A stretch of 64,000 bases of DNA from Novosphingobium sp. ZN18A2 (GTDB taxonomy: Bacteria; Pseudomonadota; Alphaproteobacteria; Sphingomonadales; Sphingomonadaceae). The stretch is from NCBI RefSeq assembly GCF_036784765.1, contig NZ_CP136651.1, positions 310,001 through 374,000 of the forward strand, read 5' to 3'. This document shows, in pieces, positions 17,471 to 25,025 of this stretch (positions are counted from its first letter, which is position 1; each line of letters begins with the position of its first letter). The position numbers were made by a program, and so were the translations under genes. The notes under the pieces are model-generated. The model saw nothing but the letters and a program-made list of their open reading frames with translations, did no database searches and was not told the DNA's origin.

Positions 17471-17914
17471 ATGGAACAGGTGCTTTCGATGATCTATCTC
17501 TGGCTCAAGGCCGGTCACGTGATCTTCGTGATCTTCTGGATGGCGGGGCTTTTCATGCTGCCGCGCTATTTTGTCTATCATCAGGAATCGGAACCGGGAT
17601 CGCCCGAAAACGCCCTTTGGATCGATCGTGAGCGCAAGCTGCTGAAGATCATCATGTGGCCTTCGCTGCTGCTGGTCTGGGCCTTCGGGCTGGCGCTGGC
17701 GTGGAGCGGCGGGTTCTTCACCGCCGGATGGTTCCACGCAAAGCTGGCGCTTGTTCTGGTGCTGACCGCCTATCACTTCTGGCTGGCGAGTTATGCCGGC
17801 GCGCTGTCGCGCGGGACTCGCAAACTGTCCGGACGGGCGCTCAGGATGCTGAACGAGGTTCCGGGCATCGCCGCGGCGCTGATCGTGATACTGGTTGTCG
17901 TGAAGCCGTTCTGA
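17471..17914 (+). CDS. hemJ: protoporphyrinogen IX oxidase HemJ
   Basis: A 147-residue membrane protein of the HemJ (UPF0093) family, the quinone-linked enzyme that oxidises protoporphyrinogen IX to protoporphyrin IX in many proteobacteria. The first membrane helix is LKAGHVIFVIFWMAGLFML with the conserved histidine H16, followed by PRYFVYHQE; further helices lie near residues 55-75, 82-100 and 125-147, with the second conserved region FHAKLALVLVLTAYHFWLAS. A second ATG at 17489 is a possible start. Sitting next to hemE, it serves the same pathway. Confidence 0.88.
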   Translation: MEQVLSMIYLWLKAGHVIFVIFWMAGLFMLPRYFVYHQESEPGSPENALWIDRERKLLKIIMWPSLLLVWAFGLALAWSGGFFTAGWFHAKLALVLVLTAYHFWLASYAGALSRGTRKLSGRALRMLNEVPGIAAALIVILVVVKPF

Positions 17915-17936
17915 GCCTTCCTGGGGGGAAAGTGGC

Positions 17937-18314
17937 ATGATTGCGTTACCGCTTATGGCCGCGGCCGCTTCGGCCGCCACGGCGGCGCCTGTGGCGGACC
18001 TGAACCTTGCCGATACCAAGTGTATCGCGGTGATCGCGGCAATCGCCAGCAGGGAGGACGATCCCTTGCGCAAGAGCGGGCTGGCCAGCGGCATGATGTA
18101 TTACATCGGCCGTGTGGACGGGCGCACGCCGGGATACGACTATGCCGGAGAGATCACGCGCCTGTTCGGCGACAAGAGCTTCGTCGAAAACGAATTCGAA
18201 GGCGAAGCCAACCGGTGCGGCAACGAAATGACCGCCAAGGGCAAGGAAGTCCGTGCGTTCGGACAGGCACTGAAAGCCGCCGGGCGCAAGGCGGTCGAGA
18301 AGCCCGGCGACTGA
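17937..18314 (+). CDS. small exported protein, unknown function
   Basis: A 125-residue protein with an N-terminal signal-like sequence (MIALPLMAAAASAATAAPVA). The mature part has two cysteines (C29 and C94), likely able to form a periplasmic disulphide, and no motif I recognise. It begins 22 bp after hemJ and ends before the rho promoter, so it is probably the last gene of the hemE-hemJ unit. A GGGGGGAAAG ribosome-binding stretch precedes ATG 17937. Confidence 0.65.
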   Translation: MIALPLMAAAASAATAAPVADLNLADTKCIAVIAAIASREDDPLRKSGLASGMMYYIGRVDGRTPGYDYAGEITRLFGDKSFVENEFEGEANRCGNEMTAKGKEVRAFGQALKAAGRKAVEKPGD

Positions 18315-18396
18315 GGTTATTCGCGCTGTTCGCGAAGCCGCTGCGGCGCCTGTCCCGCCATAGCCTCATGATAGCCGCGCGACTGGCGTTTGCGCG

Positions 18397-18424
18397 TTGA
18401 CAGCGCGCGTGCGGCGGGACTAAT
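18397..18424 (+). promoter_or_regulatory. candidate rho promoter
   Basis: A perfect TTGACA (18397-18402) is followed after 16 bp by ACTAAT (18419-18424), four of six matches to TATAAT. It would give a leader of about 110 nt before rho, consistent with the known autoregulation of rho through its leader in other bacteria. Confidence 0.45.
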
Positions 18425-18540
18425 GCGCTTGGTGTTACCGGCGGCGGGCGGCCCGTTCCAGGGGGTTGCTCCAGGCTCGCTTTCTCCAAGCCCAGACAGC
18501 CATCGCCGGCCAACTCCCAGCATTCCATCCGGAACACGAC

Positions 18541-19797
18541 ATGCACTTGAAAGAATTGAAAAAGAAAACCCCTGCCGAGCTGGTCGAGATGGCCGAAGAG
18601 CTTGGCGTCGAAGGCGCATCGACCATGCGCCGCCAGGACCTGATGTTCGGGATCCTGAAGGAAGTTGCCGAAGACGGCGAGGAAATCATGGGTCTCGGCA
18701 CGATCGAGGTCCTGCCCGACGGTTTCGGCTTCCTGCGCAGCCCCGAAGCGAACTATCTTGCCGGGCCTGACGATATCTACGTGTCGCCCAACCAGGTCCG
18801 CAAATGGGGCCTGCGCACCGGCGATACCGTGGAAGGCGAAATTCGCGCGCCGCGCGACGGTGAACGCTATTTCGCGATTACCAAGCTGACCAAGGTCAAC
18901 TTCGACGAACCCGACGTGGTGCGCCATCGCGTGAACTTCGACAACCTGACCCCGCTCTATCCTGACGAGCGGTTGCGGCTCGACACGCTCGATCCCACGG
19001 TCAAGGACAAGTCCGCCCGCGTGATCGACCTGATCAGCCCGCAGGGCAAGGGCCAGCGCGCGCTGATCGTGGCGCCGCCGCGCACCGGCAAGACCGTACT
19101 GTTGCAGAATATCGCCAAGGCGATCACCGACAACCACCCCGAGGTGTTCCTGATCGTGCTGCTGGTGGACGAGCGGCCCGAGGAAGTCACCGACATGCAG
19201 CGCAGCGTGAACGGCGAGGTTATCTCCTCCACCTTCGACGAACCGGCCAGCCGCCACGTGCAGGTTGCCGAAATGGTGATCGAAAAGGCCAAGCGCCTTG
19301 TCGAACACAAGAAGGACGTGGTGATCCTGCTCGATTCGATCACGCGCCTTGGCCGCGCCTACAACACCGTCGTCCCCTCGTCGGGCAAGGTGCTGACCGG
19401 CGGTGTGGATGCGAACGCCCTGCAGCGCCCCAAGCGCTTCTTCGGCGCGGCGCGCAATATCGAGGAAGGCGGATCGCTTTCCATCATCGCCACCGCGCTG
19501 ATCGACACCGGCAGCCGCATGGACGAAGTGATTTTCGAAGAGTTCAAGGGCACCGGCAACAGCGAAATCGTGCTGGACCGCAAGGTGGCCGACAAGCGTA
19601 TCTTCCCCGCGCTGGACGTGGGCAAGAGCGGCACCCGCAAGGAAGAGCTGCTGGTGCCCAAGGACCAGCTTTCCAAGATGTGGGTGCTTCGCCGCATCCT
19701 CATGCAGATGGGCACGGTCGACGCGATGGAATTCCTGCTCGACAAGATGAAGGATTCCAAGACCAACGAGGACTTCTTCGCCACGATGAACCAGTAA
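18541..19797 (+). CDS. rho: transcription termination factor Rho
   Basis: Hexameric RNA-dependent ATPase that ends transcription. The 418-residue protein starts [22 protein letters not shown] (Rho N-terminal helix bundle), then the cold-shock-like RNA-binding domain with [12 protein letters not shown] (about 61-73), the P-loop APPRTGKT (178-185), Walker [12 protein letters not shown] and the R-loop region [14 protein letters not shown]. Full family length. The frame is open from 18466, but ATG 18541 is the clear start. rho lies rightward from the origin, as in Caulobacter. Confidence 0.97.
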   Translation: MHLKELKKKTPAELVEMAEELGVEGASTMRRQDLMFGILKEVAEDGEEIMGLGTIEVLPDGFGFLRSPEANYLAGPDDIYVSPNQVRKWGLRTGDTVEGEIRAPRDGERYFAITKLTKVNFDEPDVVRHRVNFDNLTPLYPDERLRLDTLDPTVKDKSARVIDLISPQGKGQRALIVAPPRTGKTVLLQNIAKAITDNHPEVFLIVLLVDERPEEVTDMQRSVNGEVISSTFDEPASRHVQVAEMVIEKAKRLVEHKKDVVILLDSITRLGRAYNTVVPSSGKVLTGGVDANALQRPKRFFGAARNIEEGGSLSIIATALIDTGSRMDEVIFEEFKGTGNSEIVLDRKVADKRIFPALDVGKSGTRKEELLVPKDQLSKMWVLRRILMQMGTVDAMEFLLDKMKDSKTNEDFFATMNQ

Positions 19798-19804
19798 GGG
19801 TTGC

Positions 19805-20362
19805 GTGGTTTCCACCGCTCCCCGCGTCCGTTCGGCAATTACCGGCGGACCGGGGGCGGGCAAGTCCACGCTGATCGCGGCGCTTGAACGCGATGGTGTG
19901 GCGGCGGTGCCGGAAGTGGCGCGCATCATCCTGCAGCAACCCGGCGGAATGGCGCTCCGTGCGAACGATCCGGCCGGTTTCGCGCTTGCGATGTTCGAAG
20001 CGGAACGGGCGGCCTTCGAAGCGGCGAGGCCGGGAATCACCGTGTTCGATCGCGGTTTTCCCGACATCGCCGGTTTTCTCGACCTGGAAGGGCTGGCGAT
20101 TCCCGCCGAGGTGGAACGCGCCTGCGCGGGCCTGCGCTATGAAGGGCCGGTTTTCCATGCGCCGATGTGGGAAGACATCTATGCCCAGGACGAGGAACGC
20201 ATCCAGACCTGGCCCGAAGCGCTTGAAAGCGATGCCGCCGTGCTTTCGGCATGGCGCCGCTATGGCTATGATCCGATAGAACTTCCCAGGGTTTCGGTGC
20301 AGGCGCGTGCCCGCTTCGTGCGAAACTGGCTGGGGCCGATTGCAGGGGCCGCGCAAGGTTGA
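19805..20362 (+). CDS. P-loop AAA-family ATPase, unknown role
   Basis: A 185-residue nucleotide-binding protein. Walker A is ITGGPGAGKSTLIAAL near residues 12-27, and the acidic strand VFDRGFPDIAGF (about 80-91) is the likely Walker B or lid region. The arrangement resembles the AAA_28 / NadR-kinase-like group of small P-loop proteins. It starts with GTG at 19805, 7 bp after rho, so it is likely co-transcribed. The substrate is unknown. Confidence 0.75.
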   Translation: MVSTAPRVRSAITGGPGAGKSTLIAALERDGVAAVPEVARIILQQPGGMALRANDPAGFALAMFEAERAAFEAARPGITVFDRGFPDIAGFLDLEGLAIPAEVERACAGLRYEGPVFHAPMWEDIYAQDEERIQTWPEALESDAAVLSAWRRYGYDPIELPRVSVQARARFVRNWLGPIAGAAQG

Positions 20363-20488
20363 TAAGCAGGTCGAACTCAGGCGGAGACGCTCAGCTTTGC
20401 GACGGCTTTGCGGATTTTCCTTCGGGGTTCGTCACAATCCGACATTCGCACGTGTAACGCGGCACGCGCGCGTCATTTGGGGGACCGA

Positions 20489-20881
20489 ATGCGTCAATAT
20501 ATCTATGTCAGCAATGCCGCGCCGGACTTTTGCGAAGACGATCTGGGATCGATCCTGTCCACGTCGCGCCAGCGCAACGGCGATGACGGGATCACCGGGT
20601 TCCTGTTGTTCAACGGGCGGAATTTCCTGCAACTGGTGGAAGGGGAAAGCGGTGTTCTGGACCCGCTGATCCAGCGGCTTCACGACGATGACCGCCATTC
20701 GGGCATCCGCGCCGTGGAAGACCGCGAAGTGGCTGCACGGTGCTGCGAAGACTGGGCGATGCACCTGATACAGATCGGCGGCGCGGTAAGCGACAAGCGA
20801 AGGATCCTCGACGAGGCGCTGCCCGTTGGCCTTGTTCCGCCGCAACGCGACCTTGTGCTGAACTTCGCACGGCTTACCTGA
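20489..20881 (+). CDS. short BLUF-domain blue-light photoreceptor
   Basis: A 130-residue protein made of a single FAD-binding BLUF domain. The photocycle residues are in place: Tyr in QYIYVSNA (Y6), Asn in SRQRNGDDGITGFLLF (N30), Gln in NFLQLVEG (Q48), and the Trp/Met pair in CEDWAMHL (W89, M91). DDRHSGIRAVEDREV is the usual second half. There is no output domain, so it must signal through a partner, as known for short BLUF proteins. The frame is open from 20408, but ATG 20489 is the natural start, with GGGGGA close upstream. Confidence 0.88.
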   Translation: MRQYIYVSNAAPDFCEDDLGSILSTSRQRNGDDGITGFLLFNGRNFLQLVEGESGVLDPLIQRLHDDDRHSGIRAVEDREVAARCCEDWAMHLIQIGGAVSDKRRILDEALPVGLVPPQRDLVLNFARLT

Positions 20882-21036
20882 TTCGAGCACCGGCCTGATG
20901 TAGTTGATGGCCTGATGCTGGCTGCGGAAGGATTTCGGTAAGTTCACGTTACCGAAATCGCGGTGCAATCTGCGGGGCCATAGCGCCTTCATGACATTCG
21001 ACGTCATGACGATCGTCATCGCCGGGAGGTTGCATC

Positions 21037-21753
21037 GTGCCCCTGATCCCGCTTCTTCTTGCCGCAGCCTTGCAGGCCGGTGCTTCCGCGTCTGCCGCCG
21101 CCCCGGCGCCAGTGCCGATGCAGGTGTTCATCGCGCCTTCGGGGGAGCCGTTCCGCGCACCTGAAGGCGCGCCCTATCCGGTCGCGCAATGGTTCGCGCA
21201 GGCCGACGGCAATCACGACGGGCGGATCAGTTCGAGCGAGTTCGTCGTCGATTTCATGCATTTCTTCGACAGTCTCGATACCAATCGCGACCATGTGCTC
21301 GATCACGCGGAAATCGCGCACTACGAAAACGACATCGCGCCCGAGGCCCGCTCGGGTGATCGGTACGGCTATGGCGGAAATGGCGGCGTGGCCGGGTATG
21401 GAAGTGGCTGGCACGGCGCGGCACGGCATTTCCAGGGCGCCGACGGGGACGATGGCCAGGGCGATGGTTTTGGCCGCGATGTGGGAAGCTGGGACCCGGA
21501 TTCCGCCAATGCGCGCGGCGTGCCGCGCGGGGCGGCGCGGTTCGACCTTCTGGCCCTGCCCGAACCGGTTACAGCCATGACGCCAGACCTCGATGGAAAG
21601 GTCACGCGCGACCAGGCCGAAACCGCGGCCACCAACCGGTTTGCAGCGCTCGACACTTTGGGGCGCGGTTATCTTACGCTGGACAAGCTGCCCGAAACCT
21701 GGGTGCAGGCGCACAAACACTGGCGCCGGCACCACCATCGTCATCACAGGTAA
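21037..21753 (+). CDS. exported EF-hand protein with His-rich tail
   Basis: A 238-residue protein with a signal peptide (MPLIPLLLAAALQAGASASA) and two clear EF-hand loops, DGNHDGRISSSE (57-68) and DTNRDHVLDHAE (81-92), plus a degenerate third loop around PDLDGKVTRDQAE. A glycine-rich stretch separates them (YGYGGNGGVAGYGSG), and the C-terminus is RRHHHRHHR. It probably binds Ca2+ in the periplasm; the histidines could bind transition metals. It starts with GTG at 21037, with GGGAGG upstream. Convergent with the next gene. Confidence 0.75.
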   Translation: MPLIPLLLAAALQAGASASAAAPAPVPMQVFIAPSGEPFRAPEGAPYPVAQWFAQADGNHDGRISSSEFVVDFMHFFDSLDTNRDHVLDHAEIAHYENDIAPEARSGDRYGYGGNGGVAGYGSGWHGAARHFQGADGDDGQGDGFGRDVGSWDPDSANARGVPRGAARFDLLALPEPVTAMTPDLDGKVTRDQAETAATNRFAALDTLGRGYLTLDKLPETWVQAHKHWRRHHHRHHR

Positions 21754-21783
21754 TGGCCCGCCAAAACGCGGCGATTGCCGCCG

Positions 21784-22170
21784 TCAGGTGTTCTCCAGCT
21801 CCGTCGCCATCTTCTGCCAGAGCGCATTGATCGCCTTCAGCGGCCGAACCATCACCTTGAAATCGGCGATGCGGCCTTCGATGTCGAACCGGATCAGGTC
21901 GATCCCGTTGACATATATGCCGTCGATCTCCGCCTCGAACTCAAGGCAGACCTCCGGCCCGTCAACCAGTTCGCGCACATAGCGGAAGCCGGTATCGGCG
22001 AACACGCGGGCAGCCGCGCCCAGGTAGAGCATCACCTTTTCGCGCCCTTCCTGCGGAGTGTGGACGACAGGCGAATGGAACGTCGCATCGGGTGCGACAA
22101 GTTCGCGCATCACATCTTCCGGACAGCCATCAGCCATCGCGCGGTGCCAGGCCGCTAGGCCCAGTTTCAC
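21784..22170 (-). CDS. NTF2-like / SnoaL-like protein
   Basis: A 128-residue single-domain alpha+beta barrel protein of the NTF2 superfamily: WHRAMADGCPEDVMRELVAPDATFHSPVVHTPQEG at the start, then GVNGIDLIRFD-type strands (DGIYVNGIDLIRFDIEG) and FKVMVRPLKAINALWQKM. The group includes ketosteroid isomerase- and polyketide cyclase-like enzymes and non-enzymatic proteins; the role is unknown. The frame is open to 22269, but GTG 22170 is chosen because GGAG lies 8 nt upstream. Last gene of a minus-strand operon. Confidence 0.7.
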   Translation of the reverse strand: MKLGLAAWHRAMADGCPEDVMRELVAPDATFHSPVVHTPQEGREKVMLYLGAAARVFADTGFRYVRELVDGPEVCLEFEAEIDGIYVNGIDLIRFDIEGRIADFKVMVRPLKAINALWQKMATELENT

Positions 22171-22226
22171 AGATCGAACTCCGTCATGGGCATCTCCTTC
22201 GCCTGTCCCGCAACCCGTGCGGACCG

Positions 22227-23843
22227 TTATGCGCACCTGCGAAACGTATCGGCTCGCGCCATGTCCCAATAGCGGCCGATGCGCACCGAACCGGGATCGT
22301 CCAGCAACTGGCCTTCGTCAAGGAAGCCGTAGATCCGGTCCATCGCGTCCGATCTTGCCGAATTGACGCGCTGCATCAATTGATCGGGCGCAATCTGCCA
22401 CGGATTGTCCAGCCCCATGGCCACCACGATTTCGCGAAAGGCGCCAAGCGTCTGCCGCTGGAAGCGCGTTACGCGTTCAGCCTTGTCTTCCACCACCAGC
22501 CCGCGTTGGCGCAGCGGGTCCTGCGTGGCGATACCGGTCGGGCATTCGCCGGTGTGGCACTTCATCGACTGGATGCAACCCAGCGAGAACATGAAGGCGC
22601 GCGCGGCGTTGCACCAGTCTGCGCCCAGCGCGAAATTCATCGCCAGCCCGGCGCCCGAATGCACCTTGCCCGATGCGCCCAGTCGCACGTGTTCTTTCAA
22701 CCGCGTGCCGACCAGTGCGTTGCGCGCCAGGATCAGCCCTTCGCGCAAGGGCATTCCCACGCTGTTGGAAAGTTCCACGGGCGCCGCGCCTGTTCCGCCT
22801 TCGGCACCATCGATAACGATGTAGTCGAGCAGGATTTCGGTTTCGAGCATGGCCTTCATCACGGCAAAGATCTCGTGCGGCTGGCCGATGCACAACTTGA
22901 TGCCTACCGGCTTTCCGCCCGCCATTTCACGGAGGCTGGCCGCCCATTCGAGCATCTCGATCGGTGTCGCGAAGGTCGAATGGCCCGGCGGGCTGACGCA
23001 ATCCTCACCTTGCGGAACCTTGCGCGTTTCCGAGATTTCCCTTGTCACCTTGGCGCTTGGCAGCACGCCGCCGTGGCCCGGCTTCGCGCCCTGGCTCAGC
23101 TTGATTTCGACCATCTTGACCTGGTCAAGCCGGGCATGTTCGGCAAACAGGCCGGGATCGAAGTTGCCGTCCTTGTCGCGGCACCCGAAATAGCCGCTGC
23201 CCAGTTCCCAGATGATGTCTCCGCCGTGCTTGCGATGGTATTTCGACAGCCCGCCCTCGCCGGTATCGTGCGCGAATCCGCCGTTCCTCGCCCCAAGGTT
23301 GAGCGCTTCGATCGCATTGCCCGAAAGCGAACCGAAGCTCATCGCCGAAATATTGAGCAGCGCAGACTGGTATGGCTTCGACGCCTGCGGTCCCCCGATG
23401 CCGAGGCGCCATTCCTCCGGCGCGGCGGCGTTGGGGGCGATCGAGTGGCCAAGCCAGTCGTATTCGTCGGTATAGACGTCCAGTTCTGTGCCGAAGGGGT
23501 GCGCGTCCAGCTGTCCCTTGGCGCGGGCATAGACCAGCGCGCGCTCGTCATGGTTGAAGGGCCGGCCCTCCAGATCGCCTTCCACGATGTAGGACCGGGC
23601 GAAAGGCCGAAGGTCTTCCATGATCCAGCGAACGCGGGCCATCAGCGGATAATTGCGGCGCAGCGAATGCCGGTCCTGCAGAAAATCCCACGCCGCCACG
23701 CCAAGCAGCGGCAGGAGCACATAAAGCCCCCAGCGCGCCGGAGGCCAGAGCGCGCAGACAATGGCAAGCGCGATCAGGGCGGCGGGCACGCCGAACCGGC
23801 CGGCAAGGTTGCCGGGGCTGGGGAACTTGTAGATCGGAATCAT
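22227..23843 (-). CDS. FMN-binding glutamate synthase-like protein, membrane-anchored
   Basis: A 538-residue protein: the central FMN and Fe-S part of the glutamate synthase large subunit (GltB family) on its own, without the glutaminase domain. Two hydrophobic segments at about residues 15-50 suggest membrane anchoring. The synthase core follows, with LLNISAMSFGSLSGNAIEALN, GEGGLSKYHR, KLSQGAKPGHGG, the FMN region DYIVIDGAEGGTGAAP, and the cysteine cluster CIQSMKCHTGECPTGIAT that ligates a [3Fe-4S] cluster in the family. The reaction of such stand-alone proteins is not established. It lies 12 bp downstream of the dienelactone hydrolase gene. Confidence 0.85.
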   Translation of the reverse strand: MIPIYKFPSPGNLAGRFGVPAALIALAIVCALWPPARWGLYVLLPLLGVAAWDFLQDRHSLRRNYPLMARVRWIMEDLRPFARSYIVEGDLEGRPFNHDERALVYARAKGQLDAHPFGTELDVYTDEYDWLGHSIAPNAAAPEEWRLGIGGPQASKPYQSALLNISAMSFGSLSGNAIEALNLGARNGGFAHDTGEGGLSKYHRKHGGDIIWELGSGYFGCRDKDGNFDPGLFAEHARLDQVKMVEIKLSQGAKPGHGGVLPSAKVTREISETRKVPQGEDCVSPPGHSTFATPIEMLEWAASLREMAGGKPVGIKLCIGQPHEIFAVMKAMLETEILLDYIVIDGAEGGTGAAPVELSNSVGMPLREGLILARNALVGTRLKEHVRLGASGKVHSGAGLAMNFALGADWCNAARAFMFSLGCIQSMKCHTGECPTGIATQDPLRQRGLVVEDKAERVTRFQRQTLGAFREIVVAMGLDNPWQIAPDQLMQRVNSARSDAMDRIYGFLDEGQLLDDPGSVRIGRYWDMARADTFRRCA

Positions 23844-23855
23844 GCAGGGGGCTCC

Positions 23856-24554
23856 TCAGCCCAGGTAGGTGGCGAAGAATTCCCGTGTGCGGCTGTCGGC
23901 AAGCTGCGCGCCCGCTTCGTCGCGGCGATCGCCGAACTCGGTGGCGAAGCCGTGATCGAGGCCCTGGTAATCGTGCAGCGTCACGTGCGGATTGGGGTCG
24001 AGCCCTTCGTGCATGGCCTTTTGCGCTTCCGGTGTAACGAAATGGTCCGCGGTGGGCACGTGCAGCATCAGCGGATTGGCGATGGCGTGGCTTTCGTCCA
24101 GCATCTGGTCGATCATCACGCCATAATATCCCACAGAGCAGGTAATGTCGGTGCGCGTTGCCGCCATGTAGGCGAGCCGCCCGCCGAGGCAATATCCGAC
24201 CAGCCCGACTTTCGCGATGCCCTTTTCGCGCCTGATCCAGTGAATCGCGGCTTCGATGTCCTTCACGCCCTTGTCCGGGTCATACTGCTGGAAATAGCCG
24301 AAGGCTTCCTGCAATTCGGCCTCTACGTCGGGATTTAGCTCCACACCGGGTGCAAAACGCCAGAAAATATCGGGTGCGACCGCCAGATAGCCTTCGGCGG
24401 CATAGCTTTCGCACTTGCTGCGGATGCCTTCGTTTACGCCGAAGATTTCGGGGATGACGATGATTGCCGCTTTCACCTCGCCCGCCGGCCTTTCCACGTA
24501 GGCCGGAATCTGCCCCTCACCGTCGAGCGCGGAAATCTGCGTCTTTTCGCCCAT
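23856..24554 (-). CDS. dienelactone hydrolase family protein
   Basis: A 232-residue alpha/beta hydrolase. The catalytic triad is visible: cysteine nucleophile in VGYCLGGRLAY (C122), Asp in VPTADHFVTP (D170) and His in GLDHGFATEF (H201), the usual spacing for carboxymethylenebutenolidase-like enzymes. The natural substrate is unknown; the family opens lactones or esters. The frame is open to 25007, but ATG 24554 (MGEKTQISALDGEG) is the family start. First gene of a three-gene minus-strand operon with the FMN protein and the NTF2-like protein. Confidence 0.87.
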   Translation of the reverse strand: MGEKTQISALDGEGQIPAYVERPAGEVKAAIIVIPEIFGVNEGIRSKCESYAAEGYLAVAPDIFWRFAPGVELNPDVEAELQEAFGYFQQYDPDKGVKDIEAAIHWIRREKGIAKVGLVGYCLGGRLAYMAATRTDITCSVGYYGVMIDQMLDESHAIANPLMLHVPTADHFVTPEAQKAMHEGLDPNPHVTLHDYQGLDHGFATEFGDRRDEAGAQLADSRTREFFATYLG

Positions 24555-24662
24555 GTCGCTGGTCCTTTTATCCTGTGTCGTTGGTAGAACGGCAACTTGG
24601 CCGCAAGCGTGGACTTTGCCAAGCGTGCGTGACACTGTGCCGCCATAGCCCGGTACCGGCCC

Positions 24663-24684
24663 TGTGCCAGAACGTTCCGGCACA
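24663..24684. promoter_or_regulatory. 22-bp near-perfect palindrome upstream of the DUF6489 gene
   Basis: Arms TGTGCC and GGCACA enclose GAACGTTC; ten of eleven base pairs match (69/78 do not). It lies 20 bp before ATG 24705, in the divergent gap with the dienelactone hydrolase gene. It could be an operator for one or both genes, or a leader hairpin. Confidence 0.4.
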
Positions 24685-24704
24685 AGAAAAGGTTTCTTGA
24701 AACC

Positions 24705-24986
24705 ATGAAGGTCAACGTAGAAATCGATTGCACGCCAGAAGAGGCCCGCCGCTTCCTGGGGCTTCCCGATGTATCCAAGGCCAACGACGTCTATATTGAC
24801 GCGATTGCCAAGGCGATGAAAGGCGCGGGCAATGTGGACCAGTTGCAGACGATGGCCAAGCAGCTTGCCCCGATGGGCGAGATCGGCCTCAAGCTGTTCC
24901 AGAATTTCGTCGAGCAAGGGGCAGGCGCGGCGATGGCCGGCTTTGCCGGCGGCGGCAAGGACGGCGGACGCAAGAAAGACGACTGA
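24705..24986 (+). CDS. DUF6489 family protein
   Basis: A 93-residue cytoplasmic protein starting MKVNVEIDCTPEEARRFLGLPDVSK, the pattern of the DUF6489 family of sphingomonads and relatives. It has a helical middle and a C-terminal Gly/Ala-rich, then charged tail (AGFAGGGKDGGRKKDD). The function is unknown. It lies just upstream of mnmE in the same direction, with GGTTTCTTGAAACC immediately before the start, itself a small palindrome. Confidence 0.75.
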   Translation: MKVNVEIDCTPEEARRFLGLPDVSKANDVYIDAIAKAMKGAGNVDQLQTMAKQLAPMGEIGLKLFQNFVEQGAGAAMAGFAGGGKDGGRKKDD

Positions 24987-25025
24987 TCGTTCCGTGCCGG
25001 CGCGCACGGCGCTATCATGTCCGGC

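Noticed and set aside
22092..24338. 748-residue plus-strand frame opposite the FMN glutamate-synthase-like and dienelactone hydrolase genes
   Set aside because: Both antisense proteins have complete catalytic motifs, while this frame shows none.
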